In this document: one piece after another, positions 1-8,436 of the stretch
Layout of the letters: every line of letters begins with the position of its first letter
Numbering within the stretch: the stretch's first letter is position 1
Source: Fidelibacterota bacterium
GTDB lineage: Bacteria; Pseudomonadota; Alphaproteobacteria; Rhodospirillales; Rhodospirillaceae
Direction: 5' to 3'
Assembly: GCA_947475895.1 (NCBI GenBank)
Contig: CANJMF010000011.1
Coordinates: forward strand, 1-64,000
Length of the DNA: 64,000 nucleotides
Made by a program: the position numbers and the translations under genes
Notes under the pieces: generated by a model
Seen by the model: the letters and a program-made list of their open reading frames with translations, nothing else
Told to the model about the DNA's origin: nothing
Database searches by the model: none

Positions 1-1
1 G

Positions 2-115
2 CACTACAACACCAAGCGGCCCCATTCAGCGCTCGGCTATAGGCCACCGGCGCCGGTGGCCTATAGCCCGATTCCAACACCACTCGAACAAAGCCAAAGT
101 CATGCAGTAGACTAA
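2..115 (+). CDS. IS3-family transposase OrfB, C-terminal 37 residues (partial)
   Basis: Reading frame 2 gives a 37-residue tail that begins HYNTKRPHSALGYRPPAP and stops with TAA at 113-115. The HYNTKRPHSALGYRPP motif is the hallmark C-terminus of IS3/IS407-type integrase-core transposases, just after the catalytic DDE domain. No start is present because the gene enters from the left edge. It has no function on its own within the window; its value is to identify the mobile element. Confidence 0.85.
   Translation, partial: HYNTKRPHSALGYRPPAPVAYSPIPTPLEQSQSHAVD
35..68. repeat. 34-bp perfect palindrome inside the transposase coding region
   Basis: Bases 35-68 are identical to their own reverse complement, with centre GGCGCC at 49-54. 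The palindrome covers the codons for the GYRPPAPVAYS part of the transposase tail. Protein-coding sequence of this family is conserved here at residue level (GYRPPAP), but that does not by itself require a perfect 34-bp palindrome. It could form a hairpin in RNA or a cruciform in DNA. Confidence 0.8.
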
Positions 116-159
116 CATCTCGACTGGTACAGAAAATCGGTCAGGTCAGTTGCACATCC

Positions 160-447
160 TCAGCCGCCCCAGCCGTGAAGCTGGCGAATGATATCAAAGG
201 TAGTGGGAGCGTTTGGATCTGGCGGCAGTTGGCTTGACCAATCAGGCATAACGCCATTTTCGCGATTGCCGCACGCAACGCAGACAAGGCGCGATTTAAT
301 ATCATCGAGCGCTGCGGAATCTGGAAATGGGTCCACTGGTATAGTTGCCATGTGTTTGCATTCTTGCCGGTGACAGCTCGCTAGAAGCCGCGAAACCTTT
401 TGGGCTTTGATGTAGGCAATATCAGCTGACCAGCGGGGGCGGTGCAT
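160..447 (-). CDS. Small zinc-ribbon protein, unknown function (copy 1)
   Basis: A 95-residue protein of unknown function. It carries two cysteine knuckles: SCHRQECKH at about residues 24-32 and CVACGNR at about 56-62, a likely zinc ribbon. The same architecture occurs in the gene at 1401-1634: a Y-[IL]-K segment, C-x4-C-x-H, an AT-hydrophobic-D segment, an AL..[IL]K segment, then C-x2-C-G. The two are therefore paralogues. The start is the ATG at 447, preceded by a modest GAGAG. The IS3 end lies just beyond its stop. Similar short Cys-rich proteins are common in Bradyrhizobium-type genomes, without an assigned role. Confidence 0.6.
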   Translation of the reverse strand: MHRPRWSADIAYIKAQKVSRLLASCHRQECKHMATIPVDPFPDSAALDDIKSRLVCVACGNRENGVMPDWSSQLPPDPNAPTTFDIIRQLHGWGG

Positions 448-690
448 TGCGCTCTCGGGAAATCGGCGGAGAAAGCGTCACGGCGGGTTGGGAGCCCTCT
501 TGCCGACCATCCAATCCTACGCACCGGGGGCTACTTGTCGTCACCGTCCGGTGGGTGCGTGACCCAGGTATTATAGCCGGTCGGTATCGTTCTTCCAGGC
601 GAGCAAAAACCTGCATTTCCCGGTAATTTATGAGCTAGTTGAGAAATCTTGCCCGCTCGGTGTGGGTCATCTCACTTATGACGCCCGCGA

Positions 691-918
691 TTAACCCCCA
701 CCCAGTCCTTCCGCTACGTTTCGGATCACTCGTCGTATGCGGTCGCTAGAAGCTTTATTCCGTTCTCCGCCGTAGCCATCGAGGGCGGCCTCCGTTTCCC
801 GCAACCACAACTGCCTACTTCCGACGGGCTGCAGGAGCATGGCGGCGCGAACCATCGCCTCAAGTTCATCGTCAGTGGTCGCTGGAGCGGCTTTCATTAG
901 GTCATGCGCACTCGTCAT
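691..918 (-). CDS. Hypothetical protein, 75 residues
   Basis: I do not recognise this protein. I start it at the ATG at 918 because AAGGAGAAC sits 5-6 bases upstream on the coding strand; a longer reading from 954 lacks such a site. The product is helical-looking and charged, with an acidic middle (TTDDELEAMVRAAMLL) and a basic C-terminal part (SSDRIRRVIRNVAEGLGGG). No signal peptide or membrane segment is visible. It lies alone between the zinc-ribbon gene and the divergent cold-shock gene. The good ribosome-binding site is the main argument that it is real. Confidence 0.5.
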   Translation of the reverse strand: MTSAHDLMKAAPATTDDELEAMVRAAMLLQPVGSRQLWLRETEAALDGYGGERNKASSDRIRRVIRNVAEGLGGG

Positions 919-1078
919 TTTGTTCTCCTTAAGGGGCTGCGACTTTAAGCCCAATCGCTCGGCGGTATCGTCAATTTTGGCAGAAGCCGTCTATTAAAGG
1001 CCCACACACCTGGATTAGGCTCAAACGTCGTCGCTAAAATGCGAGGCGCAGGTTTATACAGATTCAGGGAGACTTTAG

Positions 1079-1282
1079 ATGGCTACCGGAACGGTCAAAT
1101 GGTTCAACGCTCAAAAGGGCTTTGGCTTTATTCAACCCAGCAACGGCGGCAAGGATGTGTTCGTGCACATTAGCGCCGTCGAGCGTGCCGGCTTGAGCGG
1201 CCTCAATGAAGGGCAATCCGTCAGCTACGACGTGGTGAACGAGCGCGGCAAAGACGCAGCGGCTAATTTGAAGGCCGGTTAG
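1079..1282 (+). CDS. cspA: Cold-shock domain protein (CspA family)
   Basis: A 67-residue single cold-shock domain, the full family length. It shows both RNA-binding motifs: RNP1 as [11 protein letters not shown] (about residues 14-24) and RNP2 as VFVHISAV (about 28-35). It starts [14 protein letters not shown], as typical CspA proteins do. Such proteins bind single-stranded RNA and DNA in the cytoplasm and melt RNA structure. The ATG at 1079 follows CAGGGAGAC at 1066-1074. A rho-independent terminator begins 22 bases after the stop, so the gene is monocistronic. The symbol is by family; the paralogue number in this genome is unknown. Confidence 0.93.
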   Translation: MATGTVKWFNAQKGFGFIQPSNGGKDVFVHISAVERAGLSGLNEGQSVSYDVVNERGKDAAANLKAG

Positions 1283-1303
1283 CCAGGACATTCCTAATCG
1301 CCG

Positions 1304-1336
1304 ACCCGGCATTCGAAAGGGTGCCGGGTTTTTCTT
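1304..1336 (+). terminator. Rho-independent terminator of the cold-shock gene
   Basis: An 8-bp GC-rich stem (ACCCGGCA at 1304-1311 with TGCCGGGT at 1322-1329) and a 10-base loop are followed by a run rich in T (1329-1336). It lies 22 bases past the cspA stop codon. Confidence 0.85.
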
Positions 1337-1400
1337 TGGGGAACTGACGCCGCCTATTGGGGGCTATTGTCCCTATTGTCTCTGTCCTAATCTTTGGGAA

Positions 1401-1634
1401 ATGACCCCTCGGCCGCCACGCGTATCCCACGTTCCGCCAACCCTCGGCTATCTCAAACAGCGAGGCGTCAAAACCATCCGTGTTTGGTGCAACAGATACC
1501 AGTGCGCCCACCACGCGACGGTGCAGCTCGATGCGGTCGCGCGTCCCGACAACACGGCGCTTCCGTCGCTGAAGTTCCAATGCTCGAAATGCGGTGAACG
1601 CGATACGTCGACGCAAGCCGATTTGCCGGCCTAG
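1401..1634 (+). CDS. Small zinc-ribbon protein, unknown function (copy 2)
   Basis: A 77-residue protein with the same layout as the gene at 160-447: WCNRYQCAHHAT at about residues 29-40 and CSKCGER at about 60-66 form a probable zinc ribbon. The start ATG at 1401 follows GGGAA closely. The two copies face opposite directions and flank the small unknown gene and cspA. No enzymatic motif is visible. The spacing of Cys and His suggests metal binding and perhaps nucleic-acid contact, but that is inference only. Confidence 0.6.
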   Translation: MTPRPPRVSHVPPTLGYLKQRGVKTIRVWCNRYQCAHHATVQLDAVARPDNTALPSLKFQCSKCGERDTSTQADLPA

Positions 1635-1735
1635 GCACCCGACCGGCTCTTCTCGTGATTGCCAGGTGATTGCCAGCGGTCGATAGCGCCCGAGGATGAG
1701 GGCGGGAAAATGCGCGATAAGCCATTGATTTAAAT

Positions 1736-1812
1736 TGGTAGCGAGGGAGGGACTCGAACCCCCGACCCCAGGATTATGATTCCCGTGCTCTAACCAGCTG
1801 AGCTACCCCGCC
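1736..1812 (-). tRNA. tRNA-Met (anticodon CAT, elongator type)
   Basis: The minus strand folds into a full cloverleaf with a 7-bp acceptor stem (GGCGGGG with CCTCGCT), D arm GCTC/GAGC, anticodon stem CGGGA/TCCTG with loop ATCATAA, and T arm GGGGG/CCCTC. The gene-encoded ACCA end is at 1736-1739. The anticodon is CAT. The anticodon stem lacks the GGG/CCC pairs of an initiator tRNA, so it is elongator Met, although tRNA-Ile2 (CAT modified to lysidine) cannot be excluded by eye. Confidence 0.93.
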
Positions 1813-1851
1813 ACAGGGTTCCATCGGTAACGAACTATCGAATGGCGCGTG

Positions 1852-1880
1852 GTTTTAGGTCCCGGGAGGCCAATTGTCAA
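1852..1880 (-). promoter_or_regulatory. Sigma-70-type promoter of tRNA-Met
   Basis: On the minus strand there is a consensus -35 TTGACA (1880-1875), a 17-base spacer, and a -10 TAAAAC (1857-1852). Transcription would start near 1845, about 33 bases before the tRNA 5' end. The promoter sits between the mnmA stop and the tRNA, so the tRNA need not depend on the upstream operon. Confidence 0.65.
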
Positions 1881-1919
1881 ACCGAACCATTCTGCCTGAA
1901 ATCATTCCGACAATCGGGC

Positions 1920-3101
1920 TTATATGCCTGTTGAAATCGCCGCTGTCCGAGGTCCCCGCAAGTTGTGGGGTAGAGCGTATCCAGCCGGCGCGCGGGCGAT
2001 CCAGCCCCCTCCCAGCACACGGTCGCCGTCGTAAAACACGCACGCCTGCCCTGGTGACACTGCTGCCTCGGGCGAATTCAGCACAACGTGCGCGGCGGCT
2101 GCCGTGTCGCCGCCAAACACCGTAGCGACAACCGGCGTGTGGGTGTTGCGTAACTTCACATTCACCTGCACGCCGTCTATGGGCAGCGTGCCCTCGCCCA
2201 GCCAATTGACGCTGTGAAGTGCAAAGCTGTCACGCAGAAGCGCTGCTTTAGGACCGACGACGATGCGTGCGTTGTCGGGATCCACACTCACGACGAACAA
2301 AGGCTCCGCTTCACCGCCGACGCCGAGACCCCGGCGTTGGCCTACTGTGAAGTGCACGACGCCTTCGTGCTTACCGACAACACGACCATCAATGTGAACA
2401 ATGTCGCCGCCGCGCGCCGCTTCGGGACGTAGCTTCTTCACGATGGCGGCGTAATCGCCCGTCGGAACAAAGCAAATGTCCTGGCTATCGGGTTTATCGG
2501 CCACATGCAGCTCGAACTCGGTCGCCAGTGCGCGCGTTTGCGCTTTCGTCAGGCCACCTAGCGGAAAGCGGATGAATGCCAACTGCTCGCGCGTGGTCGC
2601 GTAGAGAAAATAACTTTGATCGCGCGCGATCTCGACCGCACGATGCAGCTGCGATCCAGGCAAGCGCTGCGCATAGTGACCTGTCGCCAGCGCGTCCGCG
2701 CCGAGATCCTTCGCAGCCTTGAAGAGATCGCGAAACTTTACGGTCTGATTACACAACACGCACGGCACCGGCGTTTCGCCGCGCACATAGGAATCCGCGA
2801 AGCGGTCAATCACGTCGTTCTTGAACGTCGTCTCGTAGTCCATGACGTAGTGTGGAATCGCCAAACGCTCGGCCACGCGGCGCGCGTCGTAAATATCTTG
2901 TCCCGCGCAACACGCCTTCGCTTTAGCCGTCGCCGCACCGTGATCATAAAGTTGCATCGTCAAGCCGATGACGTCGTAACCTTCGCGCTTCAACAGCGCC
3001 GCAGTCACGGAGCTATCAACGCCGCCCGACATAGCAACAACCACGCGTGCCTTTTCGCGTGGCTTTTGCAGGTCCATGACGCTGTCCGGTAGCAAATTCA
3101 T
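1920..3101 (-). CDS. mnmA: tRNA-specific 2-thiouridylase MnmA
   Basis: A 393-residue enzyme that puts sulfur on C2 of the wobble uridine in tRNA-Lys, -Glu and -Gln, using ATP and a persulfide. The PP-loop ATP site is [13 protein letters not shown] (about residues 20-32). The two catalytic cysteines lie in [13 protein letters not shown] (about 115) and [13 protein letters not shown] (about 210). The C-terminal beta-barrel contains [10 protein letters not shown]. The start is the ATG at 3101; a second Met eight codons in (MDLQKP) is possible. It follows the ferredoxin and cysteine desulfurase genes, so this operon probably provides its own sulfur donor chain. Length matches the family. Confidence 0.95.
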   Translation of the reverse strand: MNLLPDSVMDLQKPREKARVVVAMSGGVDSSVTAALLKREGYDVIGLTMQLYDHGAATAKAKACCAGQDIYDARRVAERLAIPHYVMDYETTFKNDVIDRFADSYVRGETPVPCVLCNQTVKFRDLFKAAKDLGADALATGHYAQRLPGSQLHRAVEIARDQSYFLYATTREQLAFIRFPLGGLTKAQTRALATEFELHVADKPDSQDICFVPTGDYAAIVKKLRPEAARGGDIVHIDGRVVGKHEGVVHFTVGQRRGLGVGGEAEPLFVVSVDPDNARIVVGPKAALLRDSFALHSVNWLGEGTLPIDGVQVNVKLRNTHTPVVATVFGGDTAAAAHVVLNSPEAAVSPGQACVFYDGDRVLGGGWIARAPAGYALPHNLRGPRTAAISTGI

Positions 3102-3127
3102 GCGCGCACTATAGGGGCCTCGCCCCG

Positions 3128-3457
3128 CTAATCCATCATATTCCGCGTGTCAGCCGGCAGACGTACCGTCAGCCCGTCAAGCTCGGGCGTAATCGTAATC
3201 TGACAACCAAGCCGTGAAGTCCGCGACACGCCGTACGTCAAATCCAGCATATCCTCTTCCGCTTCAATCGGCTTCGGAAGTTTGGCGTACCAATCATCGG
3301 TAATCATCACATGACACGTCGAACACGCCATAGAACCTTCGCAGGCCCCTTCCATATCGATGTCGTTGGCATGGGCAACTTGCAGCAGGGATTGCTGGCT
3401 GGTCGCCTGCACTTCCTTCCGATTTCCATTGCGTTCAATAAAAATGACTTTGGGCAT
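3128..3457 (-). CDS. [2Fe-2S] ferredoxin, adrenodoxin type
   Basis: A 109-residue electron carrier. The cluster ligands follow the adrenodoxin/Fdx pattern: C39, C45 and C48 in [12 protein letters not shown], and C85 in RLGCQITI. It resembles IscFdx/FdxB proteins, which supply electrons for Fe-S cluster assembly or to monooxygenases. It lies 12 bases downstream of the cysteine desulfurase and 26 bases upstream of mnmA on the same strand, consistent with a job in persulfide or cluster chemistry. The start ATG at 3457 gives the usual short N-terminus ([11 protein letters not shown]). Confidence 0.93.
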   Translation of the reverse strand: MPKVIFIERNGNRKEVQATSQQSLLQVAHANDIDMEGACEGSMACSTCHVMITDDWYAKLPKPIEAEEDMLDLTYGVSRTSRLGCQITITPELDGLTVRLPADTRNMMD

Positions 3458-3469
3458 GGCCGCTATGTA

Positions 3470-4582
3470 TTACGCCGCCGCGCTGGAGGCTAGACCCCGC
3501 CAAACGTCCAGGAATTGGGCCGTTTCGGCAACGGTCGTGTCCCACCCCAAACTGACGCGGATGGCGCACTTGGCCTCGGATTCGGGAACGCCCATGGCAA
3601 GAAGCACATGGGACGGCGTGACCTTTCCTGACGAACAGGCCGAGCCCGCGCTCACGGCAACGCCCGCTAAATCGAGACGCATCAGTTGGATATCGCTGGA
3701 GAGACCCGGCAAACCGACACAGATCGTATTCGCAAGTCGTTCCACGCCTTGAGAAAAAATACGCGCGTGCGGTGCCACACGCACGATGGCGATCTCCAAA
3801 TCATCACGGAGCCGGCGAACAGTCGCCATCGCGCCGTGCAACCGCGCTGTCTGCGCGGCAGCCGCACCGAACGCGACGATTCCCAAAACATTTTCCGTGC
3901 CCGCGCGACGGCGGCGTTCTTGTCCGCCACCCACCTGCAGCGCGGTGATCTCGAGGCCCGAGCGCAACACCAGTGCACCTGCGCCTTTCAAGCCCCCCAG
4001 CTTATGCGCAGACAAACTCAAACTATCGACGTCGAGCGCACCCATATCGACGGCCATCTTTCCCGGTGCCTGCACGGCATCGCAATGAACACGCGCGCCG
4101 TATTTGCGTGCGATCTCGACCACGCGCGCGATCGGTTGCAACGCGCCGGTTTCATTGTTCGCCAACATGACGGCCACCAACGCGGGTGACGGCGCTTTTG
4201 ACAAACGCGCATCCAAAGCCACGAGATCGATTATGCCTGCGCTATCGACCGGAATGAGGTTTTCCGTCGCGACGTGCGCCAAAACCGATGGATGCTCGAC
4301 GGCACTTGCGAAAACGCTGGCGCTGGCAATTCCCTTAAGGGCGAGCGCATTGGATTCTGTGCCGCCCGATGTGAAGACCACTTGCGCCGGCGTCACACCG
4401 ACCATTGCCGCAACCGCATCGCGCGCTTGTTCGACGGCCGCACGCGCGCGACGTCCCGCAGCGTGAACAGATGATGGGTTTCCGTAGATATCGAAACCCG
4501 CTGCCACCGCGGCCGTCACTTCAGGCAGCGGCGGTGTGGTCGCGTTGTAATCGAGGTAAGCAAAGGAATCGCGATCGGCCAT
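3470..4582 (-). CDS. Cysteine desulfurase, NifS/IscS-like (class V aminotransferase)
   Basis: A 370-residue PLP enzyme that takes sulfur from cysteine as a persulfide. The PLP lysine is K194 in SLSAHKLGG and the catalytic cysteine is C316 in SAGSACSSGKVTPSH, a group I (NifS/IscS) loop, unlike the SufS at the other end of the window. FTSGGTESN and HCDAVQAPGK are the usual cofactor motifs. It is 43 bases downstream of the Rrf2 gene and 12 bases upstream of the ferredoxin. In context it most likely feeds MnmA and perhaps general Fe-S assembly. It is shorter than E. coli IscS (404 residues), as is usual for alphaproteobacterial copies beside suf genes. Confidence 0.93.
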   Translation of the reverse strand: MADRDSFAYLDYNATTPPLPEVTAAVAAGFDIYGNPSSVHAAGRRARAAVEQARDAVAAMVGVTPAQVVFTSGGTESNALALKGIASASVFASAVEHPSVLAHVATENLIPVDSAGIIDLVALDARLSKAPSPALVAVMLANNETGALQPIARVVEIARKYGARVHCDAVQAPGKMAVDMGALDVDSLSLSAHKLGGLKGAGALVLRSGLEITALQVGGGQERRRRAGTENVLGIVAFGAAAAQTARLHGAMATVRRLRDDLEIAIVRVAPHARIFSQGVERLANTICVGLPGLSSDIQLMRLDLAGVAVSAGSACSSGKVTPSHVLLAMGVPESEAKCAIRVSLGWDTTVAETAQFLDVWRGLASSAAA

Positions 4583-4625
4583 CGTGCTTTTTTAGCACCG
4601 TGGACCGCGCATGTCCCGCGCGTGA

Positions 4626-5030
4626 CTAGGTTGGTAAAGGTCCAGCGATTTTATCGAGCATGACGTCGTGAACCGTCACGCCTCGCAGAAATTTGACCAC
4701 CTCATGATCCACGGCCCGCCAAAGCGCCGCCGTCTTTCCCGTGCTCGTATCGCCATCGTTATTGGGCGCACCACGGTCGTTCACCGCGGCGTAAATGTCG
4801 GCAATGGTGATCTCCTGGCTGGGCCGCGCCAGCACATAGCCGCCACCGGGGCCACGCACGCTTTTCAAAAGGCCGGCGGCCCGTAATCGCGCAAACAGCT
4901 GCTCGAGGTAGGAAACGGAGATATTTTGGCGCTGGGCAATCGCCGCGAGGGTGGTCGGGCGGGCAGCCGCTTGGCCGGCCAAATCGATCACGGCCGCCGC
5001 CGCGTAGCGTGCTTTGGACGAGTGGCTCAT
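4626..5030 (-). CDS. Rrf2-family transcription regulator without cluster cysteines
   Basis: A 134-residue winged-helix regulator in the position of IscR. The DNA-binding part is clear: LAAIAQRQNISVSYLEQLFARLR (recognition helix about residues 28-50) followed by the wing VRGPGGGYVLAR. IscR proteins normally bind a [2Fe-2S] cluster with three cysteines around residues 92-104; this protein contains no cysteine at all, and the region reads GAPNNDGDTSTGK. It therefore cannot sense Fe-S status through that cluster. It begins the desulfurase-ferredoxin-mnmA operon and is divergent from the hydrolase gene, so it probably controls one or both. Confidence 0.88.
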   Translation of the reverse strand: MSHSSKARYAAAAVIDLAGQAAARPTTLAAIAQRQNISVSYLEQLFARLRAAGLLKSVRGPGGGYVLARPSQEITIADIYAAVNDRGAPNNDGDTSTGKTAALWRAVDHEVVKFLRGVTVHDVMLDKIAGPLPT

Positions 5031-5282
5031 TTTGCCTCAGCTTTCTGCTTCGAGCACGAAGGCTCATTTAAACATTAAAATCAACGACTTACGGCGAAGG
5101 CACTTAGCCTCGCTCTTACATTATACGTATTTTTTGTGGGGTCGGATCAGCGTGCGGTTGTAGCAAGCTCAATCTCATGAAATTGGGCCGATTTTCGGGT
5201 TTGCACCGGGGAGCCGCTTCCCCTAAATAATCGGCCCCTGCCTGGGCGCTGTCTCGCGCCTGCCGGCCTACGAAGGATATGC

Positions 5283-5966
5283 ATGCCCGAAGTTATCTTC
5301 GCCGGCCCTGAAGGCCGCCTGGAAGGCCGCTATCACCATAGCGAAACCCCCCGCGCGCCCATCGCCGTAATTCTCCATCCCCACCCGCAACACGGTGGGA
5401 CCATGAACAATAAGGTCGTCTACAACCTTTATTATGTGTTCGTGAATAAGGGCTTCTCGGTCCTGCGATTCAATTTTCGCGGCGTCGGCCGCTCGCAAGG
5501 CGACTTCGATAACGGTCAGGGTGAATTGTCAGACGCAGCCGCCGCGCTCGATTGGCTGCAATCGGTCAATCCCAATGCCGCGTCATGTTGGGTCGCCGGT
5601 TTCTCGTTCGGTGCGTGGATCGGCATGCAGTTGCTCATGCGCCGCCCCGAGATTGAAGGCTTCATCTCGATTGCGCCGCCAGCGAACATGTACGACTTCT
5701 CGTTCCTCGCTCCCTGCCCCTCGTCGGGCTTGATCGTTCAAGGAACCGAAGACGACGTGGTGCCGGAACCGTCGGTGGAAAAATTGGCGAACAAACTCAA
5801 GATGCAAAAAAACATCTTAATCGATTACCACCTCGTCAAAGGCGCCAATCACTTTTTCAAAGATCACATGGATAACTTGGTGGACGTCTCGACCACGTAT
5901 TTAAACGCGCGCATGGGCCAAGCCGGATCCGGCAACGCCAAGCGCAAAGTCGTCGGCCAGCCCTAA
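5283..5966 (+). CDS. Alpha/beta hydrolase (COG2945-type)
   Basis: A 227-residue serine hydrolase of unknown substrate. The nucleophile elbow is GFSFG with S108, the acid is in VQGTEDDVVP (D157 or D158), and the histidine is H190 in GANHFF. The conserved HPHPQHGGTMNNKVV segment near residue 32 is typical of the small family often found next to Fe-S genes in alphaproteobacteria. No signal peptide is visible, so it is cytoplasmic. The start ATG at 5283 has an upstream GAAGGA. Its stop codon overlaps the stop of the convergent anmK by 3 bases. No substrate is suggested by the sequence. Confidence 0.88.
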   Translation: MPEVIFAGPEGRLEGRYHHSETPRAPIAVILHPHPQHGGTMNNKVVYNLYYVFVNKGFSVLRFNFRGVGRSQGDFDNGQGELSDAAAALDWLQSVNPNAASCWVAGFSFGAWIGMQLLMRRPEIEGFISIAPPANMYDFSFLAPCPSSGLIVQGTEDDVVPEPSVEKLANKLKMQKNILIDYHLVKGANHFFKDHMDNLVDVSTTYLNARMGQAGSGNAKRKVVGQP

Positions 5967-7099
5967 GACTTGGAAGGCCGCGCGATACGTCCGCCGGTCT
6001 GCGGCGCGGGAACGCCTGTCGTTCCGGGAAATGTGATCGGCAATCCGCGTGCGCATCTCACCGCGAGATAAGCAAACGCCTGCGCTTCCAGCGCATCGCC
6101 TTGCCATCCAATCGTGTCGACCGAAGTCACTGTGATCCCCGTGCGCTCGGCCAGCATTTTCATCATGGTCGGGTTGTGACGTCCGCCACCCGTGACGAAC
6201 AAACGCCGCGGCGGTTCGGGACAATGCTTTAAGGCGCGCGCAACGCACGCGGCTGTGAAGGCGGTCAATGTCGCCGCGCCGTCTTCCGGTGTCATATTTG
6301 CCAACGGCTCCAGTGGAAAAGCAAAGCGGTCTAGAGATTTTGGCGGGCGGCGGTCCAGGAATGGCGTTGCTAACATGCGATCCAGCACGCCGCTATCGAC
6401 TTTGCCTTTCGCAGCAATGCTGCCGCCGGCATCCATGGGAAGACCAAGGTGCGAAGTCACCCAGTCGTCGATCAATCCATTTCCGGGTCCCGTATCGAAA
6501 CCGAGCAATGCATTGAATGTCGCATCGTCGTGCGCCTTCGCACCCTTGATCCCGTCGCAATTAATCCAGGTAATGTTCGCGACACCGCCCACATTCAAAA
6601 CGGCAATCGGCGATTCTTCCTGGGGTGCGAGAGCGGCATGGAAGATAGGAAGTAGCGGCGCACCCTGTCCGCCCGCGCGCAAATCATCGGTGCGAAAATC
6701 AAATGCAACGGGAATCCCCAGCCGCCCGGCCAAACGCGCGCCGTCGCCCATTTGCCAAGTTTGGCCTTTTTCCGGCCGATGCCAAATTGTCTGACCATGG
6801 AACCCGACAAAATCGAGTTCGCTGGCCGCCATATTCATTCCCGACAGCAGCCGTTCAACGGCCGCGGCATGCAGGTCTGTTAATTCTTCTTCCAGCCCTC
6901 GCTCGTCGGGCGAGGCTCCCCGGTCGGGGGCTGCGCTGACGAAGCGCTTCAACCGCGTACGAAAATCCTTTTCGAATGGCTCCGTGAGCGCCGCACCCGG
7001 CTTGATCGCGCCCACACCGTCCGTCTCCACATAAGCAGCGTCGACGCCGTCCATGGAGGTTCCGCTCATAAGACCGATGACTCGCAGCGGCTTGTTCAT
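5963..7099 (-). CDS. anmK: Anhydro-N-acetylmuramic acid kinase
   Basis: A 378-residue cytoplasmic sugar kinase that converts 1,6-anhydro-MurNAc from recycled peptidoglycan into MurNAc-6-phosphate with ATP. It has the family start VIGLMSGTSMDGVDAAY, the catalytic-core GFHGQTIWHRP, and the nucleotide-binding LLGFDTGPGNGLIDDW and FVTGGGRHNP motifs. It is divergent from tyrS (86-base gap) and convergent with the hydrolase. The anmK/tyrS divergent pair is common in alphaproteobacteria. Length is normal for the family. Confidence 0.95.
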   Translation of the reverse strand: MNKPLRVIGLMSGTSMDGVDAAYVETDGVGAIKPGAALTEPFEKDFRTRLKRFVSAAPDRGASPDERGLEEELTDLHAAAVERLLSGMNMAASELDFVGFHGQTIWHRPEKGQTWQMGDGARLAGRLGIPVAFDFRTDDLRAGGQGAPLLPIFHAALAPQEESPIAVLNVGGVANITWINCDGIKGAKAHDDATFNALLGFDTGPGNGLIDDWVTSHLGLPMDAGGSIAAKGKVDSGVLDRMLATPFLDRRPPKSLDRFAFPLEPLANMTPEDGAATLTAFTAACVARALKHCPEPPRRLFVTGGGRHNPTMMKMLAERTGITVTSVDTIGWQGDALEAQAFAYLAVRCARGLPITFPGTTGVPAPQTGGRIARPSKS

Positions 7100-7185
7100 G
7101 CCCGTAACATTGTCCGTACGTTGTCCCCCGGACGCGGGTATGGTATCGACCGCGCCCGTCCTGAAGAAGAAATCGGCCCACTCAC

Positions 7186-8436
7186 ATGACCCAGTTTCGC
7201 TCCGAACTGCTGCAGACTTTAACCGCGCGCGGATACTTACACCAGTGCACCGACTTGGCTGCTTTGGACGCGAAAGCGGCGGCTGGTCCTATCACGGGTT
7301 ACATCGGTTTTGACGCAACCGCCGACAGCTTGCATGTAGGCAGCCTCGTGCAGATCATGATGCTGCGTTGGCTCCAAAGGACCGGGCACAAGCCTGTCGC
7401 ACTAATGGGCGGCGGCACGACGAAGGTCGGCGATCCTTCCGGCAGGGATGAAACGCGCAGACTTTTGGATGACGCGGCAATCGCCGCCAACATTGCGTCT
7501 ATTCAGCGCAGCTTTATGCCTTTCTTGACGTTCGGCGACGGCGTCACCGATGCCCGCCTCGTCAACAATGCCGATTGGCTGGATGGGCTGCGCTATATCG
7601 AATTTTTGCGCGACGTCGGCCGCCACTTCACCATCAACCGCATGTTGGCGATGGACAGCGTGAAGATGCGCCTCGAGCGCGAGCAGCCGCTGACCTTCCT
7701 CGAATTCAATTACATGATCCTGCAGGGCTACGATTTCGTTGAACTGCACAAACGCCACAACTGCACACTCCAGCTCGGCGGCTCGGACCAGTGGGGCAAT
7801 ATCGTGCAAGGCGTGGAGTTGGGACGCCGCATGTCGGAAACCGAGTTATTCGGTTTCACTTGCCCGCTGATCACGACCGCGTCGGGCGCCAAGATGGGTA
7901 AGACGGCGGAAGGTGCCGTGTGGCTGAAAGCCGAACGCCTCAGCCCCTACAATTACTATCAATACTGGCGCAATACCGAGGACGCCGACGTCGGGCGTTT
8001 CTTAAAACTGTTCACCGACATGCCGCTCGATGAAATCGCCCGCCTCGAAAAATTGGAGGGCAGCGAAATCAACGAGGCCAAAAAAATATTGGCGCTGGAA
8101 ACGACGACGCTGCTCCATGGACGGGATGCCGCAAACGAAGCGGCAGAGACGGCAAAGCGCACCTTCGAACAAGGCGGCGTTGGCGGTGACTTGCCGACAA
8201 TCCTCATTCCGCCGGCCGAACTCGCGGCGGGCATTAATGTCTGTGCCTTACTGACACGGGCCAAATTGGCCGACAGCAACGGCGAAGCACGCCGTCTGAT
8301 CAGTGGCGGCGGTGCGAAACTGAACGATCAAAAGATCGAGAACGACAAAGTCGTCGTGACGGATCAAGCGCTCGTTGACGGGATTATCAAATTGAGCGCC
8401 GGTAAAAAGCGGCACGCGTTGGTCAAAGTCGGCTAA
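7186..8436 (+). CDS. tyrS: Tyrosyl-tRNA synthetase
   Basis: A 416-residue class I synthetase that charges tRNA-Tyr. The nucleotide-binding HIGH motif appears as LHVGSLV (about residue 46), the tyrosine-binding region as [11 protein letters not shown] and GGSDQWGNI, and the KMSKS loop as KMGKT (about residue 230). The last 65 residues form an S4-like RNA-binding domain ([14 protein letters not shown]). The ATG at 7186 is the family start ([16 protein letters not shown]). The stop overlaps the convergent AsmA-like gene by 4 bases. Confidence 0.96.
   Translation: MTQFRSELLQTLTARGYLHQCTDLAALDAKAAAGPITGYIGFDATADSLHVGSLVQIMMLRWLQRTGHKPVALMGGGTTKVGDPSGRDETRRLLDDAAIAANIASIQRSFMPFLTFGDGVTDARLVNNADWLDGLRYIEFLRDVGRHFTINRMLAMDSVKMRLEREQPLTFLEFNYMILQGYDFVELHKRHNCTLQLGGSDQWGNIVQGVELGRRMSETELFGFTCPLITTASGAKMGKTAEGAVWLKAERLSPYNYYQYWRNTEDADVGRFLKLFTDMPLDEIARLEKLEGSEINEAKKILALETTTLLHGRDAANEAAETAKRTFEQGGVGGDLPTILIPPAELAAGINVCALLTRAKLADSNGEARRLISGGGAKLNDQKIENDKVVVTDQALVDGIIKLSAGKKRHALVKVG

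Larger units (their letters stand above)
1..148 (+). mobile_element. Right end of an IS3-family insertion sequence, cut by the window edge
   Basis: The first 115 bases encode the C-terminal end of an IS3-type transposase (OrfB). The stretch after its stop, roughly 117-148, reads like a terminal inverted repeat of this family: it contains GACTGGTACAGAAAAT and ends in CA at 148. The left end and most of the element lie outside the window, so I cannot say whether it is intact. The right border at 148 is inferred from the terminal CA and from family resemblance, not from a matched left repeat. The element sits next to small accessory genes, which fits an insertion hot spot. Confidence 0.65.

Noticed and set aside
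1736-1812. Initiator tRNA-fMet
   Set aside because: The anticodon stem lacks the three G-C pairs, and the acceptor begins with a normal G-T/G-C pairing instead of the initiator mismatch.
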